From the NCBI GenBank assembly GCA_017396945.1, contig JAFQKI010000009.1, positions 62,001 through 126,000 of the forward strand: a stretch of DNA of 64,000 bases, in the 5' to 3' direction. Source of the DNA: Muribaculaceae bacterium (GTDB lineage Bacteria; Bacteroidota; Bacteroidia; Bacteroidales; Muribaculaceae). This document shows, in pieces, positions 55,480-63,486 of the stretch (position 1 is the first letter of the stretch; every line of letters starts with the position of its first letter). Both the position numbers and the translations under genes were made by a program. The notes beneath the pieces were generated by a model. That model was not told where the DNA came from. It did no database searches and saw only the letters and a program-made list of their open reading frames with translations.

Positions 55480-55722
55480 ATGAAGAATAAAGCGATAATA
55501 ATACCTTTGGCATTGCTTGCTTATCTTGCCATAATGGTTTATTTCTTTGGTGTGCCTGCATATAAAGCAGGGACTATAACTCCTCTCAAATTTTGGGGAG
55601 TTATTGGAGGAGTATCTGTTGCGGTTATTGCGTTGCATTTCTCGATAAAACGTCGTGAGAAATTGCGCAAAGAGCGAGAACAAGATATGCGTGACTCCGA
55701 TAAAAATATAATGGCTAAATGA
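55480..55722 (+). CDS. Small membrane protein, 80 residues
   Basis: Two hydrophobic helices (~5-27 and ~38-56) flank a short loop, followed by a strongly charged C-terminal tail (KRREKLRKEREQ). I do not recognise a family. It overlaps the following lipoprotein gene by 4 bp (ATGA), so the two are probably translated together. Confidence 0.75.
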   Translation: MKNKAIIIPLALLAYLAIMVYFFGVPAYKAGTITPLKFWGVIGGVSVAVIALHFSIKRREKLRKEREQDMRDSDKNIMAK

Positions 55723-56642
55723 TGTGTCATTGGTTGACATATATATCTTCTATTTTGTGTATCACATTGTTGTCGAGTTGTTTTACCGGAATAGAAAGCA
55801 CACCGCGCATTAATGCTGATGATGTTGATCAAGAAGATCTAAAGTTGACTCCTGAGCAGATTTTTCTTGCCGGAATAAAATCCCAATCATTTGGCGAGTG
55901 GCAAAGAGGTAAGAGATTTTTTGTCACTAACGATAAACTCATGCTTGTTATGTCGGGTGCTGATATGACACAAAACAATCTTGCCGGTACAGAAATAATG
56001 TATATGTCATGTGATACCGTGCGCTCTATTACCGGTGACTATGCGACAGAACTTTCGTTCAGTACTTGTGACGGTAAAATATACAATTATCGTATTGATG
56101 CGTCTCCCACTCGTTTAGCAGAAAAAGAGTCTGTTTCAATACCTTTTACGATAGAAAAATCCATTATTGACACTGTGAGTGAAAAACTTGTTGGGCTGAA
56201 GGTGTATATATTGACCCCATCGTGGTATGATCTTGAGGATAAAGCTATAGTTGGTCGGAAGTTTGTGAAAGTTACAATCGAGTCGGTTGATTATGGTAAT
56301 GATGTTTACCCGATAAAAGTAACTTTTGTCGATGACAGAGATGTTAAGTCAAGAGTTTATATGTCGTTGTCAGATAAAAACTCTGTGCGAGACTTTGCAA
56401 CCTTGTTTGCTTTTGCCAATCCGCACGATAAATATCCGTCAATTTCAGATGTTACATGGGAAAATATCATAAATTCACGGGTCGCATTGGATATGACTAC
56501 CGGAGAATGCCGTTTGGCACTTGGCACACCTAAGGAGGTCGAACGGGTGCCAACCTATGGCGGGGTACAAGAACGTTGGATTTATGAAAATGGAACCTAT
56601 CTCATCTTTGAAGATGGGTTGCTTCGTCAATTTAGAAAATAA
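55719..56642 (+). CDS. Uncharacterised lipoprotein, 307 residues
   Basis: The signal peptide ends in the lipobox LLSSC (Cys ~21). The body is beta-rich. The last ~40 residues (GECRLALGTPKEVERVP ... WIYENGTYLIFEDG) resemble the BamE/SmpA-type pattern found in many lipoproteins that describe small beta domains. The family of the main domain is not recognised. It is translationally coupled to the small membrane protein upstream and 55 bp from the MBL gene. Confidence 0.78.
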   Translation: MMCHWLTYISSILCITLLSSCFTGIESTPRINADDVDQEDLKLTPEQIFLAGIKSQSFGEWQRGKRFFVTNDKLMLVMSGADMTQNNLAGTEIMYMSCDTVRSITGDYATELSFSTCDGKIYNYRIDASPTRLAEKESVSIPFTIEKSIIDTVSEKLVGLKVYILTPSWYDLEDKAIVGRKFVKVTIESVDYGNDVYPIKVTFVDDRDVKSRVYMSLSDKNSVRDFATLFAFANPHDKYPSISDVTWENIINSRVALDMTTGECRLALGTPKEVERVPTYGGVQERWIYENGTYLIFEDGLLRQFRK

Positions 56643-56697
56643 CAATCCTACAACATTTTGGTAAATAAACGTGTTATTATGCTAAAAGAGTAAGATT

Positions 56698-57462
56698 ATG
56701 AGATTGAAATTTTTAGGCACCGGAACTTCTACAGGTGTGCCACAGATAATGTGTAATTGCCCGGTTTGTCAGTCTGAGGATATTCATGATAAACGTCTCA
56801 GAGCTTCAGTATTATTGACCATTGGGTCTAAAAATCTATTAATAGATTGTGGCCCTGATTTTAGAGAGCAGATGCTCAAAAATGGCAGTCCTATGCTTGA
56901 GGCATTGTTGATAACTCATAGTCATTATGACCATGTTGGCGGTGTTGATGACTTACGCCCTTATTGCACTATCGGCGATGGATTCCCTATATATTGTCGT
57001 CATGATGTGGCAGAGGATTTACGAGAACGTGTGCCATATTGTTTTGCGGAGCATCCCTATCCCGGAGTGCCGGCGTTTAATATCTATGAGATTAACAACA
57101 AAGCGTTCAGGATTGGTGACATCGAGGTGTTGCCATTACCTGTGATGCATTACAAATTGCCTATTGTCGGCTTCCGTATTGGTCGATTGGCTTATATTAC
57201 CGATGCCAAGACGATAGATGATAGTACAATCGAGTTGATGAAAGGGGTTGACACGCTCGTGATTAATGCCTTGCGCATTAAGGAGCATATTTCTCACATG
57301 AGCCTATTGCAGGCACTTGATGTAATAAAAGAGGTGAAGCCGACGATTGCCTATTTGACACATCTGAGCCATGACATGGGAACTCATAGTGAAGTGTCGC
57401 AGCGACTTCCCGAAAATGTGAAAGTTGCTTACGACGGGCTTTCGATATTTATACCGGATTAG
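56698..57462 (+). CDS. MBL-fold metallo-hydrolase (PhnP-like)
   Basis: This 254-residue protein has the metallo-beta-lactamase motif HSHYDHVGG (~residues 75-83), an N-terminal FLGTGTSTGVPQ typical of the PhnP/RNase Z-like branch, and a CNCPVC cysteine cluster (~residues 15-22) that in PhnP-type enzymes binds an extra zinc. A cyclic phosphodiesterase activity is likely by family; no phn genes are near. The gene ends at a bidirectional terminator shared with the ROK kinase. Confidence 0.9.
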   Translation: MRLKFLGTGTSTGVPQIMCNCPVCQSEDIHDKRLRASVLLTIGSKNLLIDCGPDFREQMLKNGSPMLEALLITHSHYDHVGGVDDLRPYCTIGDGFPIYCRHDVAEDLRERVPYCFAEHPYPGVPAFNIYEINNKAFRIGDIEVLPLPVMHYKLPIVGFRIGRLAYITDAKTIDDSTIELMKGVDTLVINALRIKEHISHMSLLQALDVIKEVKPTIAYLTHLSHDMGTHSEVSQRLPENVKVAYDGLSIFIPD

Positions 57463-57470
57463 ACCACAAG

Positions 57471-57508
57471 CAACAAAAAAATCCTCCGATTGGGAGGATT
57501 TTTTGTTG
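57471..57508. terminator. Bidirectional intrinsic terminator
   Basis: An AT-rich inverted repeat with core ATCCTCC/GGAGGAT (57481-57487 with 57493-57499) is flanked by A-run and T-run arms, between the convergent MBL and ROK genes. Confidence 0.9.
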
Positions 57509-57523
57509 GTGTGTATAGGGTTG

Positions 57524-58495
57524 TTATTTTGCGATAGGTTTTGCTTCCCAACCGAGAGCACTTGCTCCAAGCACAGCGGCATCGGCTTCTTTGAGTTCTG
57601 AGAGGAGAATGCGCACTTTACCTTTGAAGATGCCCATCATGTTTTTCTCCATTGAGTTGCGCAATGGTTTGAGCAACAAGTCACCTGATTTGGCTAAACC
57701 GCCAAACAAGATAATAGCTTCGGGAGATGAGAATACTGTGAAGTCGGCAAATGCTTCACCAAGGAGATTGCCTGTAAATTCAAATACATCTTGAGCCAAC
57801 TTGTCGCCTGCTACAGCTGCGTCATATACATCTTTGGATGTGATATCTTCGGTGGGGATATTGCGAAGAAGAGACTCATCGGTGCGAGCTTCAAGAAATT
57901 CGCGAGCAGTGCGGGCAACACCTGTAGCCGAGCAGTATGCTTCGAGGCAACCTGTGCGACCGCAACCACACAAACGACCATTGTTGCGTTTCATGATTAC
58001 GTGACCAAGTTCCCCGGCAAATCCGTCGTGACCATACACGAGTTGACCATTAATCACAATGCCGCTACCAACGCCTGTGCCGAGAGTAATCATTATGAAA
58101 TCTTTTAATCCGCGTGCAGCGCCGTATGTCATTTCACCGATAGCGGCGGCATTGGCATCGTTGGTGATTGCTACCGGAATGCCAAATTTTTCACTTACAA
58201 TCTGAGCCAATGGTATTGGGGTAGGCCAAGGGAGATTTACGCCGTCTTCAATGATACCGGTGAAATAGTTGGCATTTGGAGCGCCGATACCTATACCATG
58301 AATTTTGTCAACCGCATCATTTAAATCAAGCAGACGCATAATCTCGGTATAAAGCTCATCAATATAGTCGTTGATGTTATTGTGTTTTTGTGTTTTGATT
58401 GCTGAACTTGCCAATACGACACCTCTTGCGTCAACAATTCCGAAAACAGTGTTGGTACCACCTATATCGATACCAAGAACATAGGGCTTACTCAT
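57524..58495 (-). CDS. ROK-family sugar kinase (glucokinase-like)
   Basis: This 323-residue protein begins with the ATP phosphate-binding GIDIGGTNTVFG and has ITLGTGVGSGIV, the sugar-site GELGH, and the ROK zinc motif CGCGRTGCLEAYCS (~residues 172-185). It most likely phosphorylates glucose at C6; other hexoses or N-acetylated sugars are possible. No DNA-binding domain is present, so it is a kinase, not a ROK repressor. A TAACTTTG element lies ~50 bp upstream. Confidence 0.9.
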   Translation of the reverse strand: MSKPYVLGIDIGGTNTVFGIVDARGVVLASSAIKTQKHNNINDYIDELYTEIMRLLDLNDAVDKIHGIGIGAPNANYFTGIIEDGVNLPWPTPIPLAQIVSEKFGIPVAITNDANAAAIGEMTYGAARGLKDFIMITLGTGVGSGIVINGQLVYGHDGFAGELGHVIMKRNNGRLCGCGRTGCLEAYCSATGVARTAREFLEARTDESLLRNIPTEDITSKDVYDAAVAGDKLAQDVFEFTGNLLGEAFADFTVFSSPEAIILFGGLAKSGDLLLKPLRNSMEKNMMGIFKGKVRILLSELKEADAAVLGASALGWEAKPIAK

Positions 58496-58543
58496 AATTC
58501 TTTTTTATTTTTAATGGTAATAGAAATTTATTTTTTAACATCA

Positions 58544-58551
58544 CAAAGTTA
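58544..58551 (-). promoter_or_regulatory. Candidate -7 element for the ROK kinase
   Basis: On the minus strand it reads TAACTTTG, 49 bp before the start. No -33 box at the expected distance is evident. Confidence 0.5.
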
Positions 58552-58680
58552 TAACTATTTCCTAAACTTAGGAACACTTTTACCACAAAAAAGTTATATC
58601 TCCGGTCTTAAAAATCAAAAATTCAACTCTTTCACCATGCAACCGCCTTTGTAAAATATAGTAGAAAAGGGCTATCGCGT

Positions 58681-58975
58681 AAGGTTTTATCATTCATCGC
58701 TCAGGGGCAACGTCCCATGCCGAAGGCATGAAGTGTTGCATATTAACCGGTCGTAAGTGAACGATAGTGAACGCCACGACCGGAGAACCACAACAAAAAC
58801 CGGCATTTAAAGAATGCCATTTCGGTATAGGGAATGTGGTGCGAATTAACACCCACAATCCCGCATTGTTGAAATCTCCTATCGGGCATTGTGCAAAGCG
58901 ATTTGGTTTTGATGAGTTCTGCGAGTTTTGTGGTTTTAGGCGAGAAACGCGTGAAAGAAATCGCAATTTGGAGCG
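58681..58975. repeat. Candidate interspersed repeat with hairpins
   Basis: This gene-free stretch before the FISUMP lipoprotein has two clear stems: CATGCC/GGCATG (58716-58721 with 58725-58730) and CCGGTCGT/ACGACCGG (58747-58754 with 58776-58783), the second enclosing a direct repeat of GTGAACG. Short frames across it (for example 58694-58966, minus) look non-coding. The texture resembles dispersed elements of Bacteroidales, but whether it is repeated elsewhere cannot be tested here. Confidence 0.45.
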
Positions 58976-59036
58976 TTTTTTGCGGATTGTGGTGAAAAAA
59001 TCATCGGATTTGGTCGTTGAGTTTGTGGAAATAAAC

Positions 59037-59044
59037 TATTTTTG
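59037..59044 (+). promoter_or_regulatory. Candidate -7 element for the FISUMP lipoprotein
   Basis: TATTTTTG matches TAnnTTTG, 39 bp before the ATG. A TTG at 59017-59019 is 17 bases upstream. Confidence 0.5.
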
Positions 59045-59083
59045 CAGATAGCAAATAAATCACAAATTAAAAACAAATAAGAA

Positions 59084-59818
59084 ATGAGACGGATTGTTTA
59101 TTATATGATAGCGGCGTTGCCGTTAATCTCATGCGGTTCAAAATCGAGTGACAACTATGAAGATGATGATGACAGCGCGACAACAGAAGACGCTTCGTCA
59201 TCATGGCTTGGTGATAAAGAGTGTGCCGATGTTCCTGGTGCTGTTGATTTGGGTTTGAGTGTTTTGTGGGCAAACCGCAATGTCGGGGCGTCTTCCCCAA
59301 GTGATTACGGAGGTTATTACGCCTGGGGCGAGACTTCTACCAAGAGAGATTACAGATGGGATACTTACCAATACTTCCACGACCAAGACGGCAATGGTGT
59401 GCCTTTTGATTCAAATTGGAATATCCAAACCAACGAGTTGGCCAACATCGGTTCCAATATCGCCGGCACAGGTTGTGATGTAGCTCGTCAGGCCTGGGGT
59501 GGCGGATGGAAGCTACCTACCAAGGCGCAGTGGGGGGAACTCAAAAATAGATGCACATGGACATGGACTACAGAGGGTGGTCATAGCGGTTATAAGGTTA
59601 CGGGCCCAAATGGTAACTCAATCTTCTTGCCCGCTGCGGGCTACCGCTACGGTACGTCGTCTTACAGCGTGGGCAGCTACGGCTACTACTGGAGTGCTAC
59701 GCTCAACGAGAGCAGTACCCACTACGCCTGGAACTTGTACTTCGATAGTGGCGGTCATTACATGTACGACGACTACCGCAGCCACGGTCACACGGTGCGT
59801 CCGGTCACAGAAAAATAA
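59084..59818 (+). CDS. FISUMP-domain lipoprotein with hypervariable C-terminus
   Basis: This 244-residue protein has a lipoprotein signal (lipobox PLISC, Cys 17), a short acidic linker rich in Asp and Ser, and a FISUMP (C-type-lectin-like) domain from ~residue 51. From ~52 to 186 it is nearly the same as the kinase C-terminal domain at both protein and DNA level, apart from an indel-rich stretch near residues 90-125. From residue 187 it becomes hypervariable. It is probably displayed on the envelope with the variable face exposed. It is flanked by repeat-rich DNA on both sides and appears monocistronic. I interpret it as a second target of the DGR proposed for the kinase. Confidence 0.85.
   Translation: MRRIVYYMIAALPLISCGSKSSDNYEDDDDSATTEDASSSWLGDKECADVPGAVDLGLSVLWANRNVGASSPSDYGGYYAWGETSTKRDYRWDTYQYFHDQDGNGVPFDSNWNIQTNELANIGSNIAGTGCDVARQAWGGGWKLPTKAQWGELKNRCTWTWTTEGGHSGYKVTGPNGNSIFLPAAGYRYGTSSYSVGSYGYYWSATLNESSTHYAWNLYFDSGGHYMYDDYRSHGHTVRPVTEK
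59642..59791 (+). other. Candidate DGR variable region VR2 (in the lipoprotein gene)
   Basis: This is the counterpart of 8406-8546. Changed codons such as AAC, TAC, GAC, CAC and AGC keep C in the third position while positions 1 and 2 differ from the kinase copy. It is longer than VR1 by three codons, the difference lying near residues 188-198. The constant 3' end that follows is identical to that of VR1 through the stop codon and nine bases beyond. Confidence 0.72.
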
Positions 59819-59824
59819 GCGGAG

Positions 59825-59850
59825 CAGGCCGGAGCTTGTCTCCCGGCCTG
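59825..59850. other. Hairpin 7 bp after the FISUMP lipoprotein stop codon
   Basis: CAGGCCGG (59825-59832) pairs perfectly with CCGGCCTG (59843-59850) around a 10-base loop. It lies in the same place, just past the variable-region constant end, as the different hairpin at 8589-8603. Confidence 0.6.
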
Positions 59851-59903
59851 TCGCAGCGTTTGAGGGAGACCGACGTCCTCGTTCGGGCTCCCGCCCTTAA
59901 GGA

Positions 59904-60200
59904 GGTCGCATAAATAGCGACCGACCTATTTTTGCGGCCGCCCTGAGTGGTCGCAAAAAAAGTTTCGACGTCCCCCCCACAAAGTTAGTGAGAATGTTTT
60001 GCGAAGCAATACTTAACTCAAAACCGTGTTTTGCCAACGGCAAAACACGGTTTTGATAGTCATAAAAGGTTGTGTTTCTGAAAGAAACATTAATCAATCT
60101 ATTCAGATTGACAGCTATAGTTCTCCTTTACCGGGGTTTGCCTATAGGCAAACCCCGGCTACCGATAAACCATTGTTTCACAATGCCGTTTGTGGATAAT
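59904..60200. repeat. Array of short hairpins between convergent genes
   Basis: Successive stems include 59904-59909/59917-59922 (6 bp), 59929-59939/59949-59959 (11 bp, one G-T), 60019-60035/60039-60055 (17 bp perfect, 3-base loop), 60073-60079/60083-60089 (7 bp), 60094-60100/60105-60111 (7 bp) and 60131-60142/60147-60158 (12 bp). No credible ORF is present. One or more could terminate the converging transcripts; the density suggests inserted repeat elements. Confidence 0.6.
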
Positions 60201-60257
60201 CGTTGTTATATCTAATAAAACTATTAACGGATCGTCTAAAATAAATATAACGCTTGT

Positions 60258-61952
60258 TTATCGGATAAATTTGTGGGTTGTCGTTGTTCCGTCGCAGTAG
60301 ATGATGCGGGCGATATACATTCCTTTTGAGAAGTCGCTACAGTTAATCGAAACTTCAGGGACGTTGAATTGGGCGTGTCTTAAATTCGCTCCGGAGATTG
60401 AGTATATATCAACTTGTTTTACCGATTTGTTGCCGGTAATGGTCAAAATATCGTGGGCATAGCAAATTTGAAAGTGCGTCACAATGTTGTCGATGCTATT
60501 TGTTTCGCTTATCGCCGGTGCGCTTTCGTAATAGTTTTTGTCAAATGTGGTTACGGCAAAGCGAAGATTGGGATCTGTTGAGCTATAAGTAAACTCATTA
60601 TCTTTTACGATGTGGGCGGCGACGGTCTGTAGATCGTTGATGTCAACATTTGTGCCGTCGCATAGATAAACAGAATAATATCTTATCGGGGTAGATAATT
60701 CATCAAGCATTGGGGAGTCCCAAGTGATGTGGTATTGTCCGTCGGTATATTCTTGCTTTACATTGAGTGGCGAATTTGGATAGGTGATGCCGTTATATTC
60801 CATCGGGACGATATGAGCGGGGTATTTGAAATAGTTATTTTGAAGTGCATCATATAAATCGGCGATTTTTGTCTCGCTCTCGTCGATAACGTGGTCGGCG
60901 CGGAAGAAGCATACTCCCGAAGTGCCATTTTGATTGCGTATTTTCTCTATTTGGTCGGTGACAACTTCGACTTCCCAATCGTTGGAGCCGTCAACCATTT
61001 TGTAGGGAGCAAGACCTATGACGAGTTGACGACCGGCGCAATTGGTTACCCATGTTACCATGTTTGGTGAGAAACCATAGTTTTCGTTCCAATACATTTG
61101 GGGGATTAATAAGTCATGGTTGCCTGATTGCATCCATTGGCAAGCGTCTTGATAAACACTTCCGTAGGCTGTCATGTTGCCATAGCCCTGAACATTTTTG
61201 TATGTGCCGATGGGAGCTGCGCCAACTTTGATGTCGGGGTTGATGCTTTTTGCCATTTCATAAAATTCGGCAATAAATGTGTTGATGTTTTGACGGCGCC
61301 AGTCGGCTTTTGGGAGTCCTTCGGGGTTGTATGCAGCGTACGAATCAGCGTCATCAAAATCAGAACCGGGATAACGGGTGTAGTCAAAATTCACACCATC
61401 ATAATCATAATTTGTGATGAGTTCGCGGTAAACATCCAATAAGTATTGACGAGTCTCAGGAAGTCCAGGATCGAGATATAGCGCATTGTTATAGGTTACA
61501 CATAGTTCGGGATGGGTTGTGTAGGGGTGCTTAACGCTATTATTTTTGTAGCGATTGGCGTCGGAGGTTGTCCCGATGCGATAGGGGACAATCCAAGCGT
61601 GGCACTCAATGTTGCGCTTGTGGCACTCGTCGATAACAAATCGGCTCACATCATAAGACAATCCTTTTGCTCCGTCGCCGGTAATGTAGCGCATGGCGGG
61701 TTGCATTGTTGAAACCCATGCGACATCTCCTTTTACTTGAGCTTGAAAAATGATTGTGTTGAAATTGGCGGCTGCAAGGCGGTCAAGAATATCGACGAGT
61801 AATTCTTTTTGTTTAGCTTCATCATATTTCCCTTTGGGCCAATCAGAGCCGCTATTGGTCGTGAGCCACACAGCTCTAACTTCATGTTTTGGTTGGGCTG
61901 ACATTGTTAATGCGCTTAACATTGTCACAACGATTAAAAATAATTTCTTCAT
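60258..61952 (-). CDS. GHL10-type glycoside-hydrolase-like secreted protein
   Basis: This 564-residue protein has a signal peptide (~1-19), a TIM-barrel domain (~22-330) of the glycosyl-hydrolase-like 10 (formerly DUF187) type with EVRAVWLTTNSGSDWP at its start and DGVNFDYTRYPG and QMYWNENYGF segments carrying likely acidic catalytic residues. A fibronectin-III-like domain follows (~375-480), then a C-terminal T9SS type A-like tail (VDIYSISGANL ... FSKGMYIARI). Such proteins are thought to act on peptidoglycan or glycans; the substrate is not known here. It is monocistronic. Confidence 0.85.
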   Translation of the reverse strand: MKKLFLIVVTMLSALTMSAQPKHEVRAVWLTTNSGSDWPKGKYDEAKQKELLVDILDRLAAANFNTIIFQAQVKGDVAWVSTMQPAMRYITGDGAKGLSYDVSRFVIDECHKRNIECHAWIVPYRIGTTSDANRYKNNSVKHPYTTHPELCVTYNNALYLDPGLPETRQYLLDVYRELITNYDYDGVNFDYTRYPGSDFDDADSYAAYNPEGLPKADWRRQNINTFIAEFYEMAKSINPDIKVGAAPIGTYKNVQGYGNMTAYGSVYQDACQWMQSGNHDLLIPQMYWNENYGFSPNMVTWVTNCAGRQLVIGLAPYKMVDGSNDWEVEVVTDQIEKIRNQNGTSGVCFFRADHVIDESETKIADLYDALQNNYFKYPAHIVPMEYNGITYPNSPLNVKQEYTDGQYHITWDSPMLDELSTPIRYYSVYLCDGTNVDINDLQTVAAHIVKDNEFTYSSTDPNLRFAVTTFDKNYYESAPAISETNSIDNIVTHFQICYAHDILTITGNKSVKQVDIYSISGANLRHAQFNVPEVSINCSDFSKGMYIARIIYCDGTTTTHKFIR

Positions 61953-61963
61953 ATAATGAGTAT

Positions 61964-62208
61964 TTAGTTGTTTTGTTCATAATAATAAGAATAGTCAATG
62001 CCTTTCATGAACATTTCACGGTCATTGATTTGATAAGTCAAAGCATTTGTGATTAACTTCCGAATTTTTGCCGGGTTTACCGGACTCAAACGCATTGCCT
62101 CCATACAGAAAACAACCAACGATTGCCATTATAGTCCCAAATCGCGCGAACATCTTTATCATTAAAGAAGCGTATGGATATTTTTTGTTGTGGGTTGTTC
62201 TCGTTCAT
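61964..62208 (-). pseudogene. Remnant of a small gene (possibly BRO-N-like), two overlapping fragments
   Basis: On the minus strand a frame from ATG 62208 to a stop at 62086-62088 gives 40 residues with KISIRFFNDKDVRAIWDYNG, which resembles the start of BRO/antirepressor-type domains. A second frame, from about 62095 to the stop at 61964-61966, gives 43 residues (NPAKIRKLITNALTYQIND ...). The two frames are offset and both look protein-like, so I read them as ends of one decayed gene or two genes joined by deletion. No clear promoter is seen. The rest of the 61953-62339 gap holds only the DUF3127 terminator. Confidence 0.5.
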
Positions 62209-62280
62209 TAATGGATGATTTTATTGGTTGTCTTGACAAAGATAGAGATAATCACAAATATATTCAAGTCAATAAAAAAG

Positions 62281-62314
62281 AAAAGTTGCAAATATCAAGG
62301 TATTCGCAACTTTT
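62281..62314 (-). terminator. Candidate terminator of the DUF3127 gene
   Basis: GTTGC and GCAAC arms with an imperfect inner stem (62285-62296 with 62299-62310) form a hairpin; on the minus strand CTTTT follows. Confidence 0.6.
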
Positions 62315-62339
62315 TATGGTGTTATAATTTGATGCTCAA

Positions 62340-62708
62340 TTAGAATGGAAGATCATCACTTTCATCGGCAACGATTGCCGGTGGAGGTGGTAACATGTCG
62401 CCAACAGGAGCCATTGTCGGTTGCGCCATCGGTGTGGTTGCATCAGCTTTTTCGGCTTTCCAGCCACGAATGCTTGTGAACCAACGTCCGTTGTACTCGC
62501 GACTGTCGATGTCAAAACTGAGGGTAATCACATCTCCTACATTTAGGGGATATTGGTCGGCTCTCTCTCCAAAAAAGTCGAAATGTATTTTTTTAGGATA
62601 TGTTTCTTGAGTTTCAAGAACGTATTCTTTCTTTTTCCAATTGTTGCCGGCTTTAGATACGCCTGCTTGTTCGGGTAGGGCAACGATGATTTTTCCTTTT
62701 ACTTCCAT
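62340..62708 (-). CDS. DUF3127 protein (OB-fold, SSB-like)
   Basis: The 122 residues match the DUF3127 family pattern: EVKGKIIVALPEQAGVSKAG, then KKEYVLETQETYPKKIHFDFFG, then a YNGRWFTSIRGW segment. The last ~30 residues are a proline/methionine-rich tail ending in an acidic DESDDLPF, like the protein-interaction tip of single-stranded-DNA-binding proteins. A single-strand-binding role is therefore plausible but unproven. It has its own promoter and a probable terminator. Confidence 0.85.
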   Translation of the reverse strand: MEVKGKIIVALPEQAGVSKAGNNWKKKEYVLETQETYPKKIHFDFFGERADQYPLNVGDVITLSFDIDSREYNGRWFTSIRGWKAEKADATTPMAQPTMAPVGDMLPPPPAIVADESDDLPF

Positions 62709-62736
62709 TATGAATGTTATTATAAATTATTTACCA

Positions 62737-62768
62737 CAAAATTAATACAAATGATTTTATTCATCAAA
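62737..62768 (-). promoter_or_regulatory. Promoter of the DUF3127 gene
   Basis: On the minus strand TTTG (62768-62765), a 20-base spacer and TAATTTTG (62744-62737) match the consensus, 29 bp before the start. Confidence 0.7.
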
Positions 62769-62850
62769 ATTTTATCATATAAACTTATTAACAGAATTGT
62801 CGTTATGCAATAAAATAGTTAACTTTACGCCCATAAAAGAAAAATTATTT

Positions 62851-63291
62851 ATGGCAAAAGAAAAAGATTGGTGGACCTCTCCTACAGAAAGTGAAAACGG
62901 ACGATTAATCATGGTGACAGGACGCCGTGATGTTGAAAAATTTCGTGATAATTCTCGTTTTAACATCAGAGTAGAGGTTACTTGGAAATATAATGGAGAT
63001 GCGTCGGGAATGCCCGACGTGGCGACATCGACATTGATGAGCGAAGTGCAAGACGCGCTCGAAGCGGTGTTTGAAAAAGATCCTGTTGCCGTTCTCACCG
63101 GGATATATACCGGTGATGATGAACGCAATTGGGTATTTTACACATTAAGCACTCATATTTTTGGACGCAAATTGAATGAGGCCTTAAGTGACTTTGAATT
63201 GTTGCCGATAACAATTTATGCCGAGAATGATGCCGATTGGGCTGAATATGCCGAGATGAAAGAATTATCGGAAATCACTCCCGGAGAATAA
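62851..63291 (+). CDS. DUF695-domain protein
   Basis: From the ATG at 62851 the protein has 146 residues; an 18-codon extension upstream is rejected because it runs through a -7-like TAACTTTA. The sequence (WWTSPTESENGRLIMVTGRRD, then RVEVTWKYNGDASGMPD, then VAVLTGIYTGDDERNWVFYT) fits the DUF695 family of small cytoplasmic proteins of unknown role. It is followed 12 bp later by a small membrane protein gene. Confidence 0.8.
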   Translation: MAKEKDWWTSPTESENGRLIMVTGRRDVEKFRDNSRFNIRVEVTWKYNGDASGMPDVATSTLMSEVQDALEAVFEKDPVAVLTGIYTGDDERNWVFYTLSTHIFGRKLNEALSDFELLPITIYAENDADWAEYAEMKELSEITPGE

Positions 63292-63303
63292 TAACAAATA
63301 TAT

Positions 63304-63486
63304 ATGGGAAGTGTTTGGATTTGGCTTGCTGTAATTATCGTTTTTGGTATAATCTGCGGGGGTGTTTATGCCTGGTTATATGGTGTCAAATCATGGCGAC
63401 AATTTTTGCGTCGCTTTATAATTAGCGCAATTATATATGCCGTTGTAGCAATGTCGTTGCTTGTCGTGTTTTATGCTTTAATTTGA
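63304..63486 (+). CDS. Small two-helix membrane protein, 60 residues
   Basis: Two hydrophobic helices (~4-26 and ~38-58) are joined by a basic segment (KSWRQFLRR). No family is recognised. It follows the DUF695 gene closely and its end overlaps the convergent oxidoreductase gene by 16 bp, a tight but not unusual arrangement here. Confidence 0.65.
   Translation: MGSVWIWLAVIIVFGIICGGVYAWLYGVKSWRQFLRRFIISAIIYAVVAMSLLVVFYALI

Noticed and set aside
58694..58966. 90-codon minus-strand frame in the repeat block
   Set aside because: It spans two hairpins, has no promoter and looks like a translated repeat.
59904..60200. CRISPR array
   Set aside because: The hairpins differ in sequence and spacing; there are no direct repeats with regular spacers and no cas genes.
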